64,000 bases of DNA from an uncultured Clostridia bacterium (GTDB lineage Bacteria > Bacillota > Clostridia > Christensenellales > UBA1242): contig CALWPL010000001.1 of assembly GCA_944383405.1 (NCBI GenBank), positions 124,001 through 188,000 of the forward strand, read 5' to 3'. The notes beneath the pieces were generated by a model, which ran no database searches, was not told the DNA's origin, and saw only the letters and a list, made by a program, of their open reading frames with translations. A program made the position numbers and the translations under genes. Positions 16,968 through 25,317 of this stretch are shown piece by piece; positions within the stretch are counted from its first letter, which is position 1; every line of letters begins with the position of its first letter.

Positions 16968-17375
16968 ATGGAAGAATTAAAAATTAAACAAAAACAAGAA
17001 GCATTAAGCAGAATGAGAATGTTAGATATATATTACCCTGCAATTAAAGAATTTGAAAAAGAAAATGTCATCAATGTTAGCGAACATGGTGGCATTTTAT
17101 TTTGGCTAAATGATGAACAGCAAGAAATGGTTAAACAATTTGAAGAAAAATACAATGCAATTGTTTATCATGTTATCCACAATTACACGGAATTTGGTGA
17201 GTTATATTCACTACTTTATGTATCTCAACACGAAAATGAATGGGACTATGATAAAGATGATATTAAACACAATATTGCTTTATCTTATGTTGTTAATATC
17301 AACGAAGAATGTTTTAGTGAATTTGGAAGCATTGGAATTAAACCACAATATGGTGGAGTTATTAGAATAAATTAA
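16968..17375 (+). CDS. Hypothetical mobile-element protein
   Basis: 135 residues starting MEELKIKQKQEALSRMRML. A hydrophobic patch with ISEHGGILFWL-like spacing is followed by alternating aromatic and acidic residues. No domain recognised. Good AGGAG site, 14 bp after ardA and 14 bp before the next gene. A 261-bp frame inside it (17110-17370) is a shadow. Confidence 0.75.
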   Translation: MEELKIKQKQEALSRMRMLDIYYPAIKEFEKENVINVSEHGGILFWLNDEQQEMVKQFEEKYNAIVYHVIHNYTEFGELYSLLYVSQHENEWDYDKDDIKHNIALSYVVNINEECFSEFGSIGIKPQYGGVIRIN

Positions 17376-17389
17376 AGGAGAATAATAAA

Positions 17390-17767
17390 ATGGCAAATAT
17401 AAACACTTTAAAACAATATATAAATTTTGAATTTTCAACAGGTTGTTACACTGGTAATGACTATATATCTTTTCAAACAAAATATATAAATTTTCTTAAA
17501 ACCATTTGTAGAAACAATAATTGGAAACTTATTAAAGTAAGCAAAAATCACTATTGCTTTTCTGCCTTTATTAAAGGTGGAATGGAAAATAGATGTGTAT
17601 ATATTTCAATTAGTGATGTTAGGTATTTTAACAACGATTGGTATAACCACATACTTATTAGAACAGCAAAAAACGAAGTTGATTACAAAGGTGGCTTTAA
17701 TCACTATACTACTCTATATAATCTTGAAGGTGATATTTGCAAATTATTAAAAGAACTACCATTTTAG
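17390..17767 (+). CDS. Hypothetical mobile-element protein
   Basis: 125 residues starting MANINTLKQYINFEFSTGCY, rich in Asn, Tyr and Lys, with no recognised domain. GGAGAA ribosome site. Fourth gene of the operon, directly upstream of pcfK by 9 bp. Confidence 0.72.
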   Translation: MANINTLKQYINFEFSTGCYTGNDYISFQTKYINFLKTICRNNNWKLIKVSKNHYCFSAFIKGGMENRCVYISISDVRYFNNDWYNHILIRTAKNEVDYKGGFNHYTTLYNLEGDICKLLKELPF

Positions 17768-17776
17768 GAGGAATTT

Positions 17777-18385
17777 ATGATTAAACTAAATCTTGAAACT
17801 AACAAGAAAGAATACGAAATAATTAAAGAATATTTAGAAAACAATGTTAATGAAAAACTTGCTGACAAAATAAATAATGGCGTGAAATTTGTTAAAGATA
17901 ATAAGACTTTAATCAATAAAAAAACGCTTGATACTTTTATGCAATATGCAAACGAAGAAGCAAGAAAACTAGCACAGCAAGGAGTAAATTATGCTTGTAT
18001 TGAAGATAAAACAGTTTTTGGTTGGGCTATTCACTATTTTGAAGAAAATGAACTTGAAGGCAAACTTTACAACGAAGATGGAACTGAATACAAACCTGAA
18101 ATTAAAGTTACAACTGCTCCTAAACCAATAACAAAACCTAAACAACAAAACAAACAACCAACACTTTTTGAACTTATGGACTTATCCACAAATAAAGATG
18201 AAAATGTAGAAAATATAGAAGAAAAACAAAATCAAAACAATGAAAATATTATTGAAATTGACGGCAACTTAGTATCAAAAGAAACGGGTGAAATTTTAAG
18301 TAAATCACCCGTTTATATTTTTGATAAAGAAAATGCTGAACTTTTAGCATCATTACTAGAAAATAAACTTACATTAAAGGAGTAA
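17777..18385 (+). CDS. pcfK: PcfK-like protein
   Basis: 202 residues. The segment ARKLAQQGVNYACIEDKTVFGWAIHYF (about 57-85) is the characteristic PcfK core. The tail is a low-complexity Gln/Asn/Glu linker followed by a short ordered end. PcfK genes accompany pcfJ in pCF10-type conjugative plasmids and many gut elements; the biochemical role is not established. AGGAGG precedes the ATG, and pcfJ starts 3 bp after the stop. Confidence 0.82.
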   Translation: MIKLNLETNKKEYEIIKEYLENNVNEKLADKINNGVKFVKDNKTLINKKTLDTFMQYANEEARKLAQQGVNYACIEDKTVFGWAIHYFEENELEGKLYNEDGTEYKPEIKVTTAPKPITKPKQQNKQPTLFELMDLSTNKDENVENIEEKQNQNNENIIEIDGNLVSKETGEILSKSPVYIFDKENAELLASLLENKLTLKE

Positions 18386-18388
18386 AAA

Positions 18389-19702
18389 ATGAAAATTGAA
18401 AAAATTAAACCTATTCCCAAATATATACTAAACTTGATTAAAAAAGCAGATAAACAAGATAGATTAAATCAAAACAGTCAAAAACGATTTTATGCTTACC
18501 TTACAACCAACGATAAAGAACTTGTTAAAGTAACAGTTGCAGTTAAAAACAAAGGCAAAAATTGGTATTGTAAACAAGTTGCAATTCACGGAGTAAATTC
18601 AAAAGATTGCTTTATTAAAGATATTGAATACACTTGGATTGCTGGATATAGTGTTGGTTGGTATGAACAAGGACTACAAAAGCAACCAAAATATTATGAA
18701 TACGGAAATTGGGGTTATTCAGATGATACATACTTTGACCCATTTGCCCCTATTGTTAATCGTGAATATGCTTTAAAATTTGAAAAATATAAATATAGTT
18801 TAGCAAATGAATACACTTATCAAGACTACATAAAATACTTACGAATTTATGAACAATATCCACAAGCAGAATATTTAATGAAATTAAATTTAAAATATTA
18901 CGCTACAAGTAAAACCATATTAAAACTAATTGAAAAAGATAAACAATTTAGAAAATGGCTTATAAAAAATAAACTTGAAATATATCTTAAAAGTTACTAT
19001 GTTTCAACCATTATTTCTGCATATAAGCAAAACAAAGATTTAGACAAAACACAACAACTAGAAACATTTATTAAATCATTTTCAAATAATGAACATTATA
19101 GAGAAATAAAAGAATTGTTTAATGGCAACATTGAGCAATTTTTTAATTATATAACTTCTCAACAAATTGATGCTAGTTTGTATATAGATTACTTAAATGC
19201 TTGCAAATATTTAAAACTAAATATGCAAGAAAATAAAAATAAAATACCACACGATTTTAAGCGTTGGCACGACATACGAATTGATGAATATAGAACCGCA
19301 AAACAAAAAGCAGATGAAGAAGAAAGAAAAGCATTTAACTTAAAATTTTTGAATATTGCAAACAAATATATATCTTTACAACACAACTTAAAAGATATGT
19401 ATATTTCAATAATTCCAACAAGTCCAGAAGATTTAGTGTATGAAGGCAAAAAACTTCATCACTGCGTTGGTAGTATGAACTATGACCAAAAGTTTGTTAG
19501 AGAAGAAAGTTTGATATTCTTCATAAGAAACAAAAACAAGCCTAACAAACCATTTGTTACGCTTGAATATTCACTTAAAAATCACAAAATATTACAATGC
19601 TATGCTGACCACAATTCAAAACCAGATAGCAAAGTTATGAACTTTATAAACAAAGTATGGTTACCATACGCAAATAAACAATTAAGGCAACTTGCCATAT
19701 AG
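18389..19702 (+). CDS. pcfJ: PcfJ-like protein
   Basis: 437 residues. The C-terminal PcfJ domain is clear: EDLVYEGKKLHHCVGSMNY (about 348-366) with the His-His-Cys-Val-Gly core, then a FIRNKNKPNKPFVTLEY strand pair. The N-terminal two thirds are basic and helical. PcfJ proteins are widespread on conjugative plasmids and phages of Gram-positive bacteria; the exact activity is unknown to me. AAGGAG ribosome site; coupled to pcfK. Confidence 0.83.
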   Translation: MKIEKIKPIPKYILNLIKKADKQDRLNQNSQKRFYAYLTTNDKELVKVTVAVKNKGKNWYCKQVAIHGVNSKDCFIKDIEYTWIAGYSVGWYEQGLQKQPKYYEYGNWGYSDDTYFDPFAPIVNREYALKFEKYKYSLANEYTYQDYIKYLRIYEQYPQAEYLMKLNLKYYATSKTILKLIEKDKQFRKWLIKNKLEIYLKSYYVSTIISAYKQNKDLDKTQQLETFIKSFSNNEHYREIKELFNGNIEQFFNYITSQQIDASLYIDYLNACKYLKLNMQENKNKIPHDFKRWHDIRIDEYRTAKQKADEEERKAFNLKFLNIANKYISLQHNLKDMYISIIPTSPEDLVYEGKKLHHCVGSMNYDQKFVREESLIFFIRNKNKPNKPFVTLEYSLKNHKILQCYADHNSKPDSKVMNFINKVWLPYANKQLRQLAI

Positions 19703-19714
19703 GAGGAAATTACT

Positions 19715-20029
19715 ATGACAAATTATTTTAGAATTACAGGTTACTATCCAGAACAAGACTTTTGCTTTATCATAGACTCAAATGGAATGTTTGAAAAACT
19801 ATGGCAATTTAGTTCATACCTAATACAAAAAGGACTAAAAGTTTTAGAAGTATCTAAACTTGAAAATATTATAGATATAAACATAGAACCAGCAGAAGAA
19901 GATAATAACCACATTTTCTTACGAGCAACTGCTGATGGAAAACCTGAATACATAGACCAAATAATAAATGGAATTAAACATAAAGCAATAAAAGTTGCAG
20001 ATAGATTATATATAGCAAACAATAATTAA
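19715..20029 (+). CDS. Hypothetical protein, last gene of the operon
   Basis: 104 residues starting MTNYFRITGYYPEQDFCFIID. No recognised domain; mixed alpha/beta with a hydrophobic FIID strand. AGGAGG 7 nt upstream of the ATG. The operon ends immediately after it in a strong terminator at 20036-20065. Confidence 0.72.
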   Translation: MTNYFRITGYYPEQDFCFIIDSNGMFEKLWQFSSYLIQKGLKVLEVSKLENIIDINIEPAEEDNNHIFLRATADGKPEYIDQIINGIKHKAIKVADRLYIANNN

Positions 20030-20035
20030 ACAAAA

Positions 20036-20065
20036 GGCCGGGAGCAAAACTCTCGGCTATTTTTA
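20036..20065 (+). terminator. Terminator of the pcfK-pcfJ operon
   Basis: GCCGGGAG/CTCTCGGC stem (one G-U pair), CAAAA loop, then ATTTTTAT. Confidence 0.8.
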
Positions 20066-20074
20066 TGCTAGTTA

Positions 20075-20488
20075 TTAAATCAAATCATCAATAGAACATC
20101 CAAAATACTCTGCCATTTCTAATAATCTTTGAATTGTTGGTTGAACTCCATTTTTCCAACGAATAATATTATCTTTTGAATAACCTAAATCTTTACAAAA
20201 TTGTCTAGCGGAAATTTTCTTACTATCAATATAAGAGATTAAATTTTCATAAAAATGAAATTTATCTTCTTTATACTCTTTAAAATGATTTTCACTTGTA
20301 AAATCAAATAAATAATCTAATGAAACTTTTAAATAGTTTGCAATATTAATTACAGTTTTAAGACTTGGACAGCGTTGTCTGTATTTGAAAAAAGTGTTTT
20401 CAGATATAACATTGTTTTTGAATAAGTCTTGCTTAGTTTTGCCTTGTTCTTCCAATATATTTTCAACCAATTTTATAAAGCCAATCAT
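20075..20488 (-). CDS. XRE-family regulator with two HTH domains
   Basis: 137 residues with two Cro/CI-type helix-turn-helix units: residues about 5-60 (KTKQDLFKNNVISENTFFKYRQ) and about 85-137 (ISARQFCKDLGYSKDNIIRWKNG). There is no protease or ligand domain. It diverges from the SLOG gene at 20600, and the 110-bp gap carries two 16-bp near-identical direct repeats spaced 30 bp, the obvious candidate operators. I infer a repressor of its own gene and of the SLOG gene. Confidence 0.82.
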   Translation of the reverse strand: MIGFIKLVENILEEQGKTKQDLFKNNVISENTFFKYRQRCPSLKTVINIANYLKVSLDYLFDFTSENHFKEYKEDKFHFYENLISYIDSKKISARQFCKDLGYSKDNIIRWKNGVQPTIQRLLEMAEYFGCSIDDLI

Positions 20489-20528
20489 AATAATATCTCC
20501 ATAAAGTTTACTACTTTACTGATATTAT

Positions 20529-20574
20529 TGCCTATTTTGATGACAAAACACTTGCAGCTGCCTAATATGATGAC
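20529..20574. promoter_or_regulatory. Paired direct repeats between the XRE and SLOG genes
   Basis: TGCCTATTTTGATGAC (20529-20544) and TGCCTAATATGATGAC (20559-20574), 14 of 16 identical and exactly 30 bp apart, about three helical turns. Likely operator for the double-HTH regulator. Confidence 0.6.
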
Positions 20575-20599
20575 GCATAATATATTGTAAGGAGTTTTT

Positions 20600-21085
20600 A
20601 TGCAAAAAAGGAAAATTTGTTTTATAGGACATAGAAATGTTTTTAAATACAATGAAATAAGAGAAAGCCTATATAGTGTAGTTGAGCAAGAAATTAAAAA
20701 AGGTTGTAAATTTTTCACAATGGGAACACATGGCGAATTTGATAAACTTGCTTTAAGTGTTTGTAGAGAATTAAGAAATATTTATAAAGATATTGAAATA
20801 GAAGTAGTGATTACAAGTTTTAAAGAAATAGAACCAATTATTGACCATGACCCAATCTTTGGTGATGAAAAATACATCCCATACTCCGATGTTAAAACAA
20901 CCATGTATGATATAGAAGAAGAACATTACAAAAGAAAAATTGTTGTAAGCAATCAGCAAATGATAGATAACTGCGACACTTTAATTTGTTATGTAAACAA
21001 AAAGCATAATCCAAGCGGTGCAAAAATCGCTATGAATTATGCCAAAAGAAAAGGATTGGCAATAAATAATCTTTATAACGAATAA
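20600..21085 (+). CDS. SLOG-superfamily protein (YspA/DUF1273-like)
   Basis: 161 residues. Begins KICFIGHRNVFKYNE, the DUF1273-type opening, followed by the nucleotide-binding loop MGTHGEFDKLAL (about 41-52) and a C-terminal DTLICYVNKKHNPSGAK strand-loop. This Rossmann-like fold (the DprA/LOG/SLOG group) binds nucleotides or nucleotide-derived ligands and is frequent in conflict systems. AAGGAG lies 7 nt before the ATG. The divergent XRE gene and shared repeats suggest joint control. Ligand and function unknown. Confidence 0.72.
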   Translation: MQKRKICFIGHRNVFKYNEIRESLYSVVEQEIKKGCKFFTMGTHGEFDKLALSVCRELRNIYKDIEIEVVITSFKEIEPIIDHDPIFGDEKYIPYSDVKTTMYDIEEEHYKRKIVVSNQQMIDNCDTLICYVNKKHNPSGAKIAMNYAKRKGLAINNLYNE

Positions 21086-21137
21086 AATAGTTACTTATAC
21101 TATGTAATAAATTTAAATATTTTAGCTTCTTATTAAA

Positions 21138-21191
21138 TTGACTTTTTATAGTAAATGTGTTAAATTATAGGTATTGCTATAAAATAATACC
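21138..21191 (+). promoter_or_regulatory. Promoter and dyad operator of the HTH-methyltransferase gene
   Basis: TTGACT (21138-21143), 17-nt spacer, TAAATT (21161-21166). Just downstream is the dyad GGTATT-N10-AATACC (21170-21191), ending 15 bp before the ATG. The placement fits autorepression by the N-terminal HTH of the encoded enzyme. Confidence 0.55.
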
Positions 21192-21206
21192 TTTGGAGGA
21201 ACTAAA

Positions 21207-22499
21207 ATGTTGATTGGAGAACTTGTTAAGAACATTATGTATGATGAAGGATTAAATCAAAATGATTTTGCAAAAAAAATCTCATGTACACAAACACAGG
21301 TATCAGAGTGGATAAACAACAATAGTAAACCAAGTTATGAAAACTTACAGATGATTGGAAAGGTTTTTAAAATAGATGGCAATAAGCTTCTTGATTTAGA
21401 AGAAAAAGAGGAGCCAATTTTATTTAATAAGAAACAAATAACTGTAGTTGATTTATTCGCAGGTGTGGGTGGGTTAAGCTATGGATTTAATCAAAATAAT
21501 AATTTTAAAGTATTGTTAGCAAATGAATATGATAAAGATATCGCGAAGGCTTACTCTTTGAATCACCCTGATGTAAAAATGATTAATTGTGATATAAAGG
21601 ATTTGACAGAAGATTTATTAAAGCAAGAGTTACCCAATAAAGTTGATGTTGTTGTCGGAGGACCACCATGTCAATCATACTCAACATTAGGGAAAAGGCA
21701 AGATGACGATAGAGCTCATTTATTTGAAGAATATTGCAGAATTCTTAAAATAATTCAACCTAAAATATTTTTGTTTGAAAATGTAACAGGAATTCTTAGT
21801 ATGAACAAAGGGGCTTTATTTAAAGAAGTGCAAAAATGTTTTGAAGACATTGGATATGATTTGAAATATAAGATTTTAAACGCTGCAGATTATGGAGTGC
21901 CAGAAATAAGAGAAAGAGTGATTTTGGTTGGAACGAAAGGTGTAAATACTTTTGAGTATCCTTCTCCAACACATGGCACGGCAAAAGGATTAAAGCCATA
22001 TGTTACTTTAGAAGATGCTTTAAGTGATTTACCAATTATGGAAAGTGGCGAAGAGAAAACCGAATATGCTTCAGATCCTAAAAATGATTTTCAGAAATTT
22101 GTACATGATTGTGAAAAATTAAAAGATAATATTTCACCTAAAAACGGGCCTCACTTAATAAAATTAATGAAAGCTTTACCAGATGGCGGTTCAAAAAATG
22201 ATTTACCTGAAGAACTAAGACCTAAAAGCGGTTTTGGAAATACATATGCAAAAATGTGGTGGAAAAAGCCAGCTCCAACTATTACTAGAAATTTTGCTTG
22301 TCCTTCTTCTTCAAGATGCATTCATCCAAGGGATTCAAGAGCTTTATCTACTAGAGAAGGGGCCAGATTGCAGAGTTTTCCAGATAGTTATAAATTCTAT
22401 GGTTCAACTAGTATGAAAAATTTAGAAATAGGAAACGCTGTACCTCCGTTGCTTTCCATAGTTCTAGCTCGCCAAGTTGCAAAGTTTATAAAAAAATAG
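21207..22499 (+). CDS. C5-cytosine DNA methyltransferase with N-terminal HTH
   Basis: 430 residues. Residues 1-65 form an XRE-type helix-turn-helix (LNQNDFAKKISCTQTQVSEWIN). The rest is a complete m5C methyltransferase: motif I DLFAGVGGLSYG (about 82), motif IV GGPPCQSYS with catalytic Cys (about 155), motif VI FLFENV (about 190), motif VIII REVILVG-like ERVILVG (about 235) and motif X GNAVPP near the C-terminus. Modification half of a type II system with the converging HNH nuclease genes. The HTH fusion resembles methylases that repress their own transcription; a dyad lies at the promoter. GGAGGA precedes the ATG. Confidence 0.93.
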   Translation: MLIGELVKNIMYDEGLNQNDFAKKISCTQTQVSEWINNNSKPSYENLQMIGKVFKIDGNKLLDLEEKEEPILFNKKQITVVDLFAGVGGLSYGFNQNNNFKVLLANEYDKDIAKAYSLNHPDVKMINCDIKDLTEDLLKQELPNKVDVVVGGPPCQSYSTLGKRQDDDRAHLFEEYCRILKIIQPKIFLFENVTGILSMNKGALFKEVQKCFEDIGYDLKYKILNAADYGVPEIRERVILVGTKGVNTFEYPSPTHGTAKGLKPYVTLEDALSDLPIMESGEEKTEYASDPKNDFQKFVHDCEKLKDNISPKNGPHLIKLMKALPDGGSKNDLPEELRPKSGFGNTYAKMWWKKPAPTITRNFACPSSSRCIHPRDSRALSTREGARLQSFPDSYKFYGSTSMKNLEIGNAVPPLLSIVLARQVAKFIKK

Positions 22500-22521
22500 G
22501 TAAATTTCACCTATTTTTTTT
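22490..22521. terminator. Bidirectional terminator between methylase and restriction genes
   Basis: AAAAAATAGG/CCTATTTTTTT hairpin spanning the methylase stop codon, with T-runs on both strands. Confidence 0.75.
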
Positions 22522-23182
22522 ATTGAATAATTGATAATAATTTACTAATAATATCTGTCACATCAAAATTATAAAAAGAAATATTTTCTAAATAAATGCG
22601 TGTTGCTGGCTTATATCCATATGGTTTATGTAGAGGGATGCGTTCTATCTTCAAACTTTTACTTATAGGAATCAATGCAAATTTTTTATCAATAATTGAC
22701 ACTGCAAGTAAAATAGCTTTTTCGGAAAGCATTTTATTATATTTATCATCTCTTAAATCTAACACTTTGTGTTTCTCCCAAAACTTCCCAAAATCAGTTA
22801 TTATTTCTAAGTTTACATTTTGATCATTATAACAAAATATAGTATCACTATTTGATCCAACCCTTATATTAGGTAATATTTTACGATTTTTATCTTTCCC
22901 TGACAAAATTAATGAATATCCTAATTGTTTGAATTTTTCAACCATAAAATCTTCAAAAAGCCATGATGCTACCAAATCTCGTGCATATTCAATTGGTTTT
23001 CTATTATCCATGTTATGTAAACACGACAGTAAATTTTGATATGTTTCCGGAAATTTTGATTTTAATTCATCTTCATTTCCTTGTAATATTAAAATATTAT
23101 CATAAGAATACTTTAACTTCTTAGCCAAAACATCTAATTTCATATTAAAAAAATTAGTTAGCTCATGATAAGTTTTTGCCAT
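22520..23182 (-). CDS. Partner protein of the HNH restriction gene
   Basis: 220 residues from the ATG at 23182, one base after the stop of the HNH gene; a frame extension to 23266 would overlap that gene deeply. I recognise no family. There is a run of charged helices, then a segment SNSDTIFCYNDQNVNLEIITDFGKFW (about 132-158) with nuclease-like acidic spacing but no clear ExK. Order and tight coupling (methylase facing HNH plus this gene) suggest a second subunit of the restriction endonuclease. The assignment is from context only. Confidence 0.65.
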   Translation of the reverse strand: MAKTYHELTNFFNMKLDVLAKKLKYSYDNILILQGNEDELKSKFPETYQNLLSCLHNMDNRKPIEYARDLVASWLFEDFMVEKFKQLGYSLILSGKDKNRKILPNIRVGSNSDTIFCYNDQNVNLEIITDFGKFWEKHKVLDLRDDKYNKMLSEKAILLAVSIIDKKFALIPISKSLKIERIPLHKPYGYKPATRIYLENISFYNFDVTDIISKLLSIIQ

Positions 23183-23183
23183 A

Positions 23184-23903
23184 TTATTCTGTTGGTTTTT
23201 CTCCTTTAAATTTTTTATATAATCTAGCATAGATTTGTTTTTGAATTTCAATCGAACAATTGTCAATTACTTTTGCGTTAGCTATTTTAATGACACGACC
23301 TTTTGCATCATAAATCCAGTAATTTCTGTCTGCACGATTACATTTTTCGCATTGTGGAATTATATTGCCTTCTTCCAATGGTTTATTAGGATCCATGTGA
23401 CCTTTTTGCAGTTTTGTAATAGTTTCAGGCCAATTATAATTAGCTTCACCTTCTTTTGAACCGCATGTCGCACATCTATAATTATAAGCTCTTTTTAAAT
23501 CTTCCCAGTAATCACCGCTAATATTTTCAATTCTTTTTTGCCCAGTAAATCCTGGATAAGAACTTTCCAATGTAATTAGTTTATATTCTCCAGGTTTTAT
23601 ATTTGTAAAATTATCATTTCTAGTTCCTGATAATATATACCAACCTTTTTGAGCACCTAGATGCCTCGCTTGTTGCACATCATTAACATCAGGATAGAAT
23701 TGTTGAATAAATCTGGTCAATTCAGATTTCGTAACAGCTTTTGTATTAGGATAGTTTTGTGCTAAATAAACCAAGGTTAATGCATCTTTAGTATAACTAT
23801 CTCCACTTTTCAAATTGGGCATTTTGACATTTTGACTTTTAAGATATTTATTGAAATATTTAAATATGAGAGAATATATTTCTTCTATTTGGTTATTGTT
23901 CAT
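23184..23903 (-). CDS. HNH restriction endonuclease
   Basis: 239 residues. The C-terminal HNH/zinc domain is plain: CATCG (Cys144/Cys147), GHMD (His169), LEEGNIIPQCEKCN (Asn180, Cys185/Cys188). The N-terminal part is a helical target-recognition or winged domain (DALTLVYLAQNYP). AAGGAG precedes the ATG. It is transcribed convergently with the HTH-m5C methyltransferase, giving a type II restriction-modification unit together with the coupled downstream gene. The recognition sequence cannot be inferred. Confidence 0.83.
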   Translation of the reverse strand: MNNNQIEEIYSLIFKYFNKYLKSQNVKMPNLKSGDSYTKDALTLVYLAQNYPNTKAVTKSELTRFIQQFYPDVNDVQQARHLGAQKGWYILSGTRNDNFTNIKPGEYKLITLESSYPGFTGQKRIENISGDYWEDLKRAYNYRCATCGSKEGEANYNWPETITKLQKGHMDPNKPLEEGNIIPQCEKCNRADRNYWIYDAKGRVIKIANAKVIDNCSIEIQKQIYARLYKKFKGEKPTE

Positions 23904-24151
23904 AAATTAGACTCCTTAAATTACATAAATATTATATCATAAAATTAAATAACTTGCAATTAAAGGTAGGGCAAAAGGGATTTGTACCTTAATTTTCTAT
24001 ATTTTTTATACTTAAAAATACAATTATTTGCAAAATTGAAAAATGTGCTTTATTTTTATATAAAATCACTTTTAGTATAAAATTTTTTGTAAAAAGTTTT
24101 CTAAATTTACAAATTAAGGTTTATAGTGTATAATATTTATAAGGAGATATT

Positions 24152-25117
24152 ATGGATTGGATTAATTTAGTATCAATGATTGTTGGAATACTATCTTTGT
24201 TTGCGACAATAGCTATTTCAATTGTTATATATTTACTACAAAGAAAAAACGAAAAAAATCAACATCAAAATGAACTTAAAGAGAAAGCTATTGAATTTCT
24301 TCAAGATAATATTGATGAAAAGGAATATTTGCCATTAGCTCAATTTGCAGCAAAATTAAATCCTCTTTATAAGCATATTAGGAAGATTTATAATAGATTC
24401 AGTAGGTGTAATATTGAGTTACAAAAAGAAATTCTAAAACAAGCTAATTTTAGTGATTTAAAAATTGAAACATTAGATGATGACTTTCTTGATAAAATTT
24501 TAGATAATTTTGAGAAAGAAGCAAAAAAACTGAATTTCCTAACTACCTCATTTTTGTATGATGGGGCAAAATATTTTCATAGAGGAATAAGTAGATACGG
24601 AGCAATTAATATTCGAGGAAATTTTGTTAAAGATAAAGAAGATAATAAAAACGAGTATAACTATTTACCTTTAGATTTGTATTATATTGATACAAATCAG
24701 AATTATAATATTGATATTGAATCTGATATTTGGAATAGACTACTTGATTATAATACACTTAAAGAAAATAAGGATATAAATGAAGAATGGTTAATTAAAA
24801 TAAAACAATTACAAGAACTCTTAACAGATAAGCAGACTAAATATTCTTATACTTTACCAGATAGTGTTTTAGATTTTGAAAATATGCACAATACACCACC
24901 ATTAGATTACTATTGGAATCTTGTTAGATCCTCAAGAGAAGATGAGTGTGTATATGTAGTTATAGAGATGGTGAGACAGGGTACATTAATGATAAATAGA
25001 ATGAATAATAAAGAATGGAAAATCCCTTTTGAAGGAGAATATCAAATAGAAAAATTAGAAGATTTGTATTACGCAGCTGTTCAAACATTATTTTGCACCT
25101 TTAACAAAAATTTTTAA
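24152..25117 (+). CDS. Membrane-anchored protein of unknown function
   Basis: 321 residues. One N-terminal membrane segment (about 6-31, NLVSMIVGILSLFATIAISIVIYLL) is followed by a basic stop-transfer and a large cytoplasmic helical domain rich in Asp/Asn/Lys. No family recognised. AAGGAG 6 nt before the ATG. It ends just before two long hairpins (25130-25313), with a HEPN-like gene converging on the far side. Single-pass anchored effectors are common in defence islands, but that is only an inference. Confidence 0.72.
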   Translation: MDWINLVSMIVGILSLFATIAISIVIYLLQRKNEKNQHQNELKEKAIEFLQDNIDEKEYLPLAQFAAKLNPLYKHIRKIYNRFSRCNIELQKEILKQANFSDLKIETLDDDFLDKILDNFEKEAKKLNFLTTSFLYDGAKYFHRGISRYGAINIRGNFVKDKEDNKNEYNYLPLDLYYIDTNQNYNIDIESDIWNRLLDYNTLKENKDINEEWLIKIKQLQELLTDKQTKYSYTLPDSVLDFENMHNTPPLDYYWNLVRSSREDECVYVVIEMVRQGTLMINRMNNKEWKIPFEGEYQIEKLEDLYYAAVQTLFCTFNKNF

Positions 25118-25129
25118 AAAATGAGATTC

Positions 25130-25189
25130 TGGCGTGTGCTTGTCTTGAACAAGTGGTGTCGCTTCGCTCCACCAGACAAGCACACGCCA
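25130..25189. repeat. Long perfect hairpin 1
   Basis: Perfect 16-bp arms TGGCGTGTGCTTGTCT (25130-25145) and its complement (25174-25189), enclosing a smaller GGTG/CACC stem around GCTTCGC. GC-rich in AT-rich surroundings, with no T-run after it, so not a typical terminator. Confidence 0.75.
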
Positions 25190-25238
25190 AAACACAATAA
25201 GGCAAGAAATTTCACAATTAAAATCTTGGTGAATAAAA

Positions 25239-25313
25239 ACAAACGACAACTAATGTGGGCATCAACGCGCAGGCTTTCCGTTTCTGCCTCACATTTTATT
25301 CGTTGTCGTTTGT
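25239..25313. repeat. Long hairpin 2
   Basis: Perfect 12-bp arms ACAAACGACAAC (25239-25250) and GTTGTCGTTTGT (25302-25313), with inner AATGTG/CACATT pairing and a GC-rich apical loop. It stands 50 bp from hairpin 1 and touches the end of the HEPN-like gene. Confidence 0.72.
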
Positions 25314-25317
25314 GCTT

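Noticed and set aside
17110..17370. 86-residue frame inside the 135-residue mobile-element gene
   Set aside because: Alternative frame of a gene with a proper ribosome site; no site of its own.
25130..25313. Retron msr-msd RNA
   Set aside because: The two hairpins look retron-like in scale, but there is no reverse transcriptase anywhere in the window.
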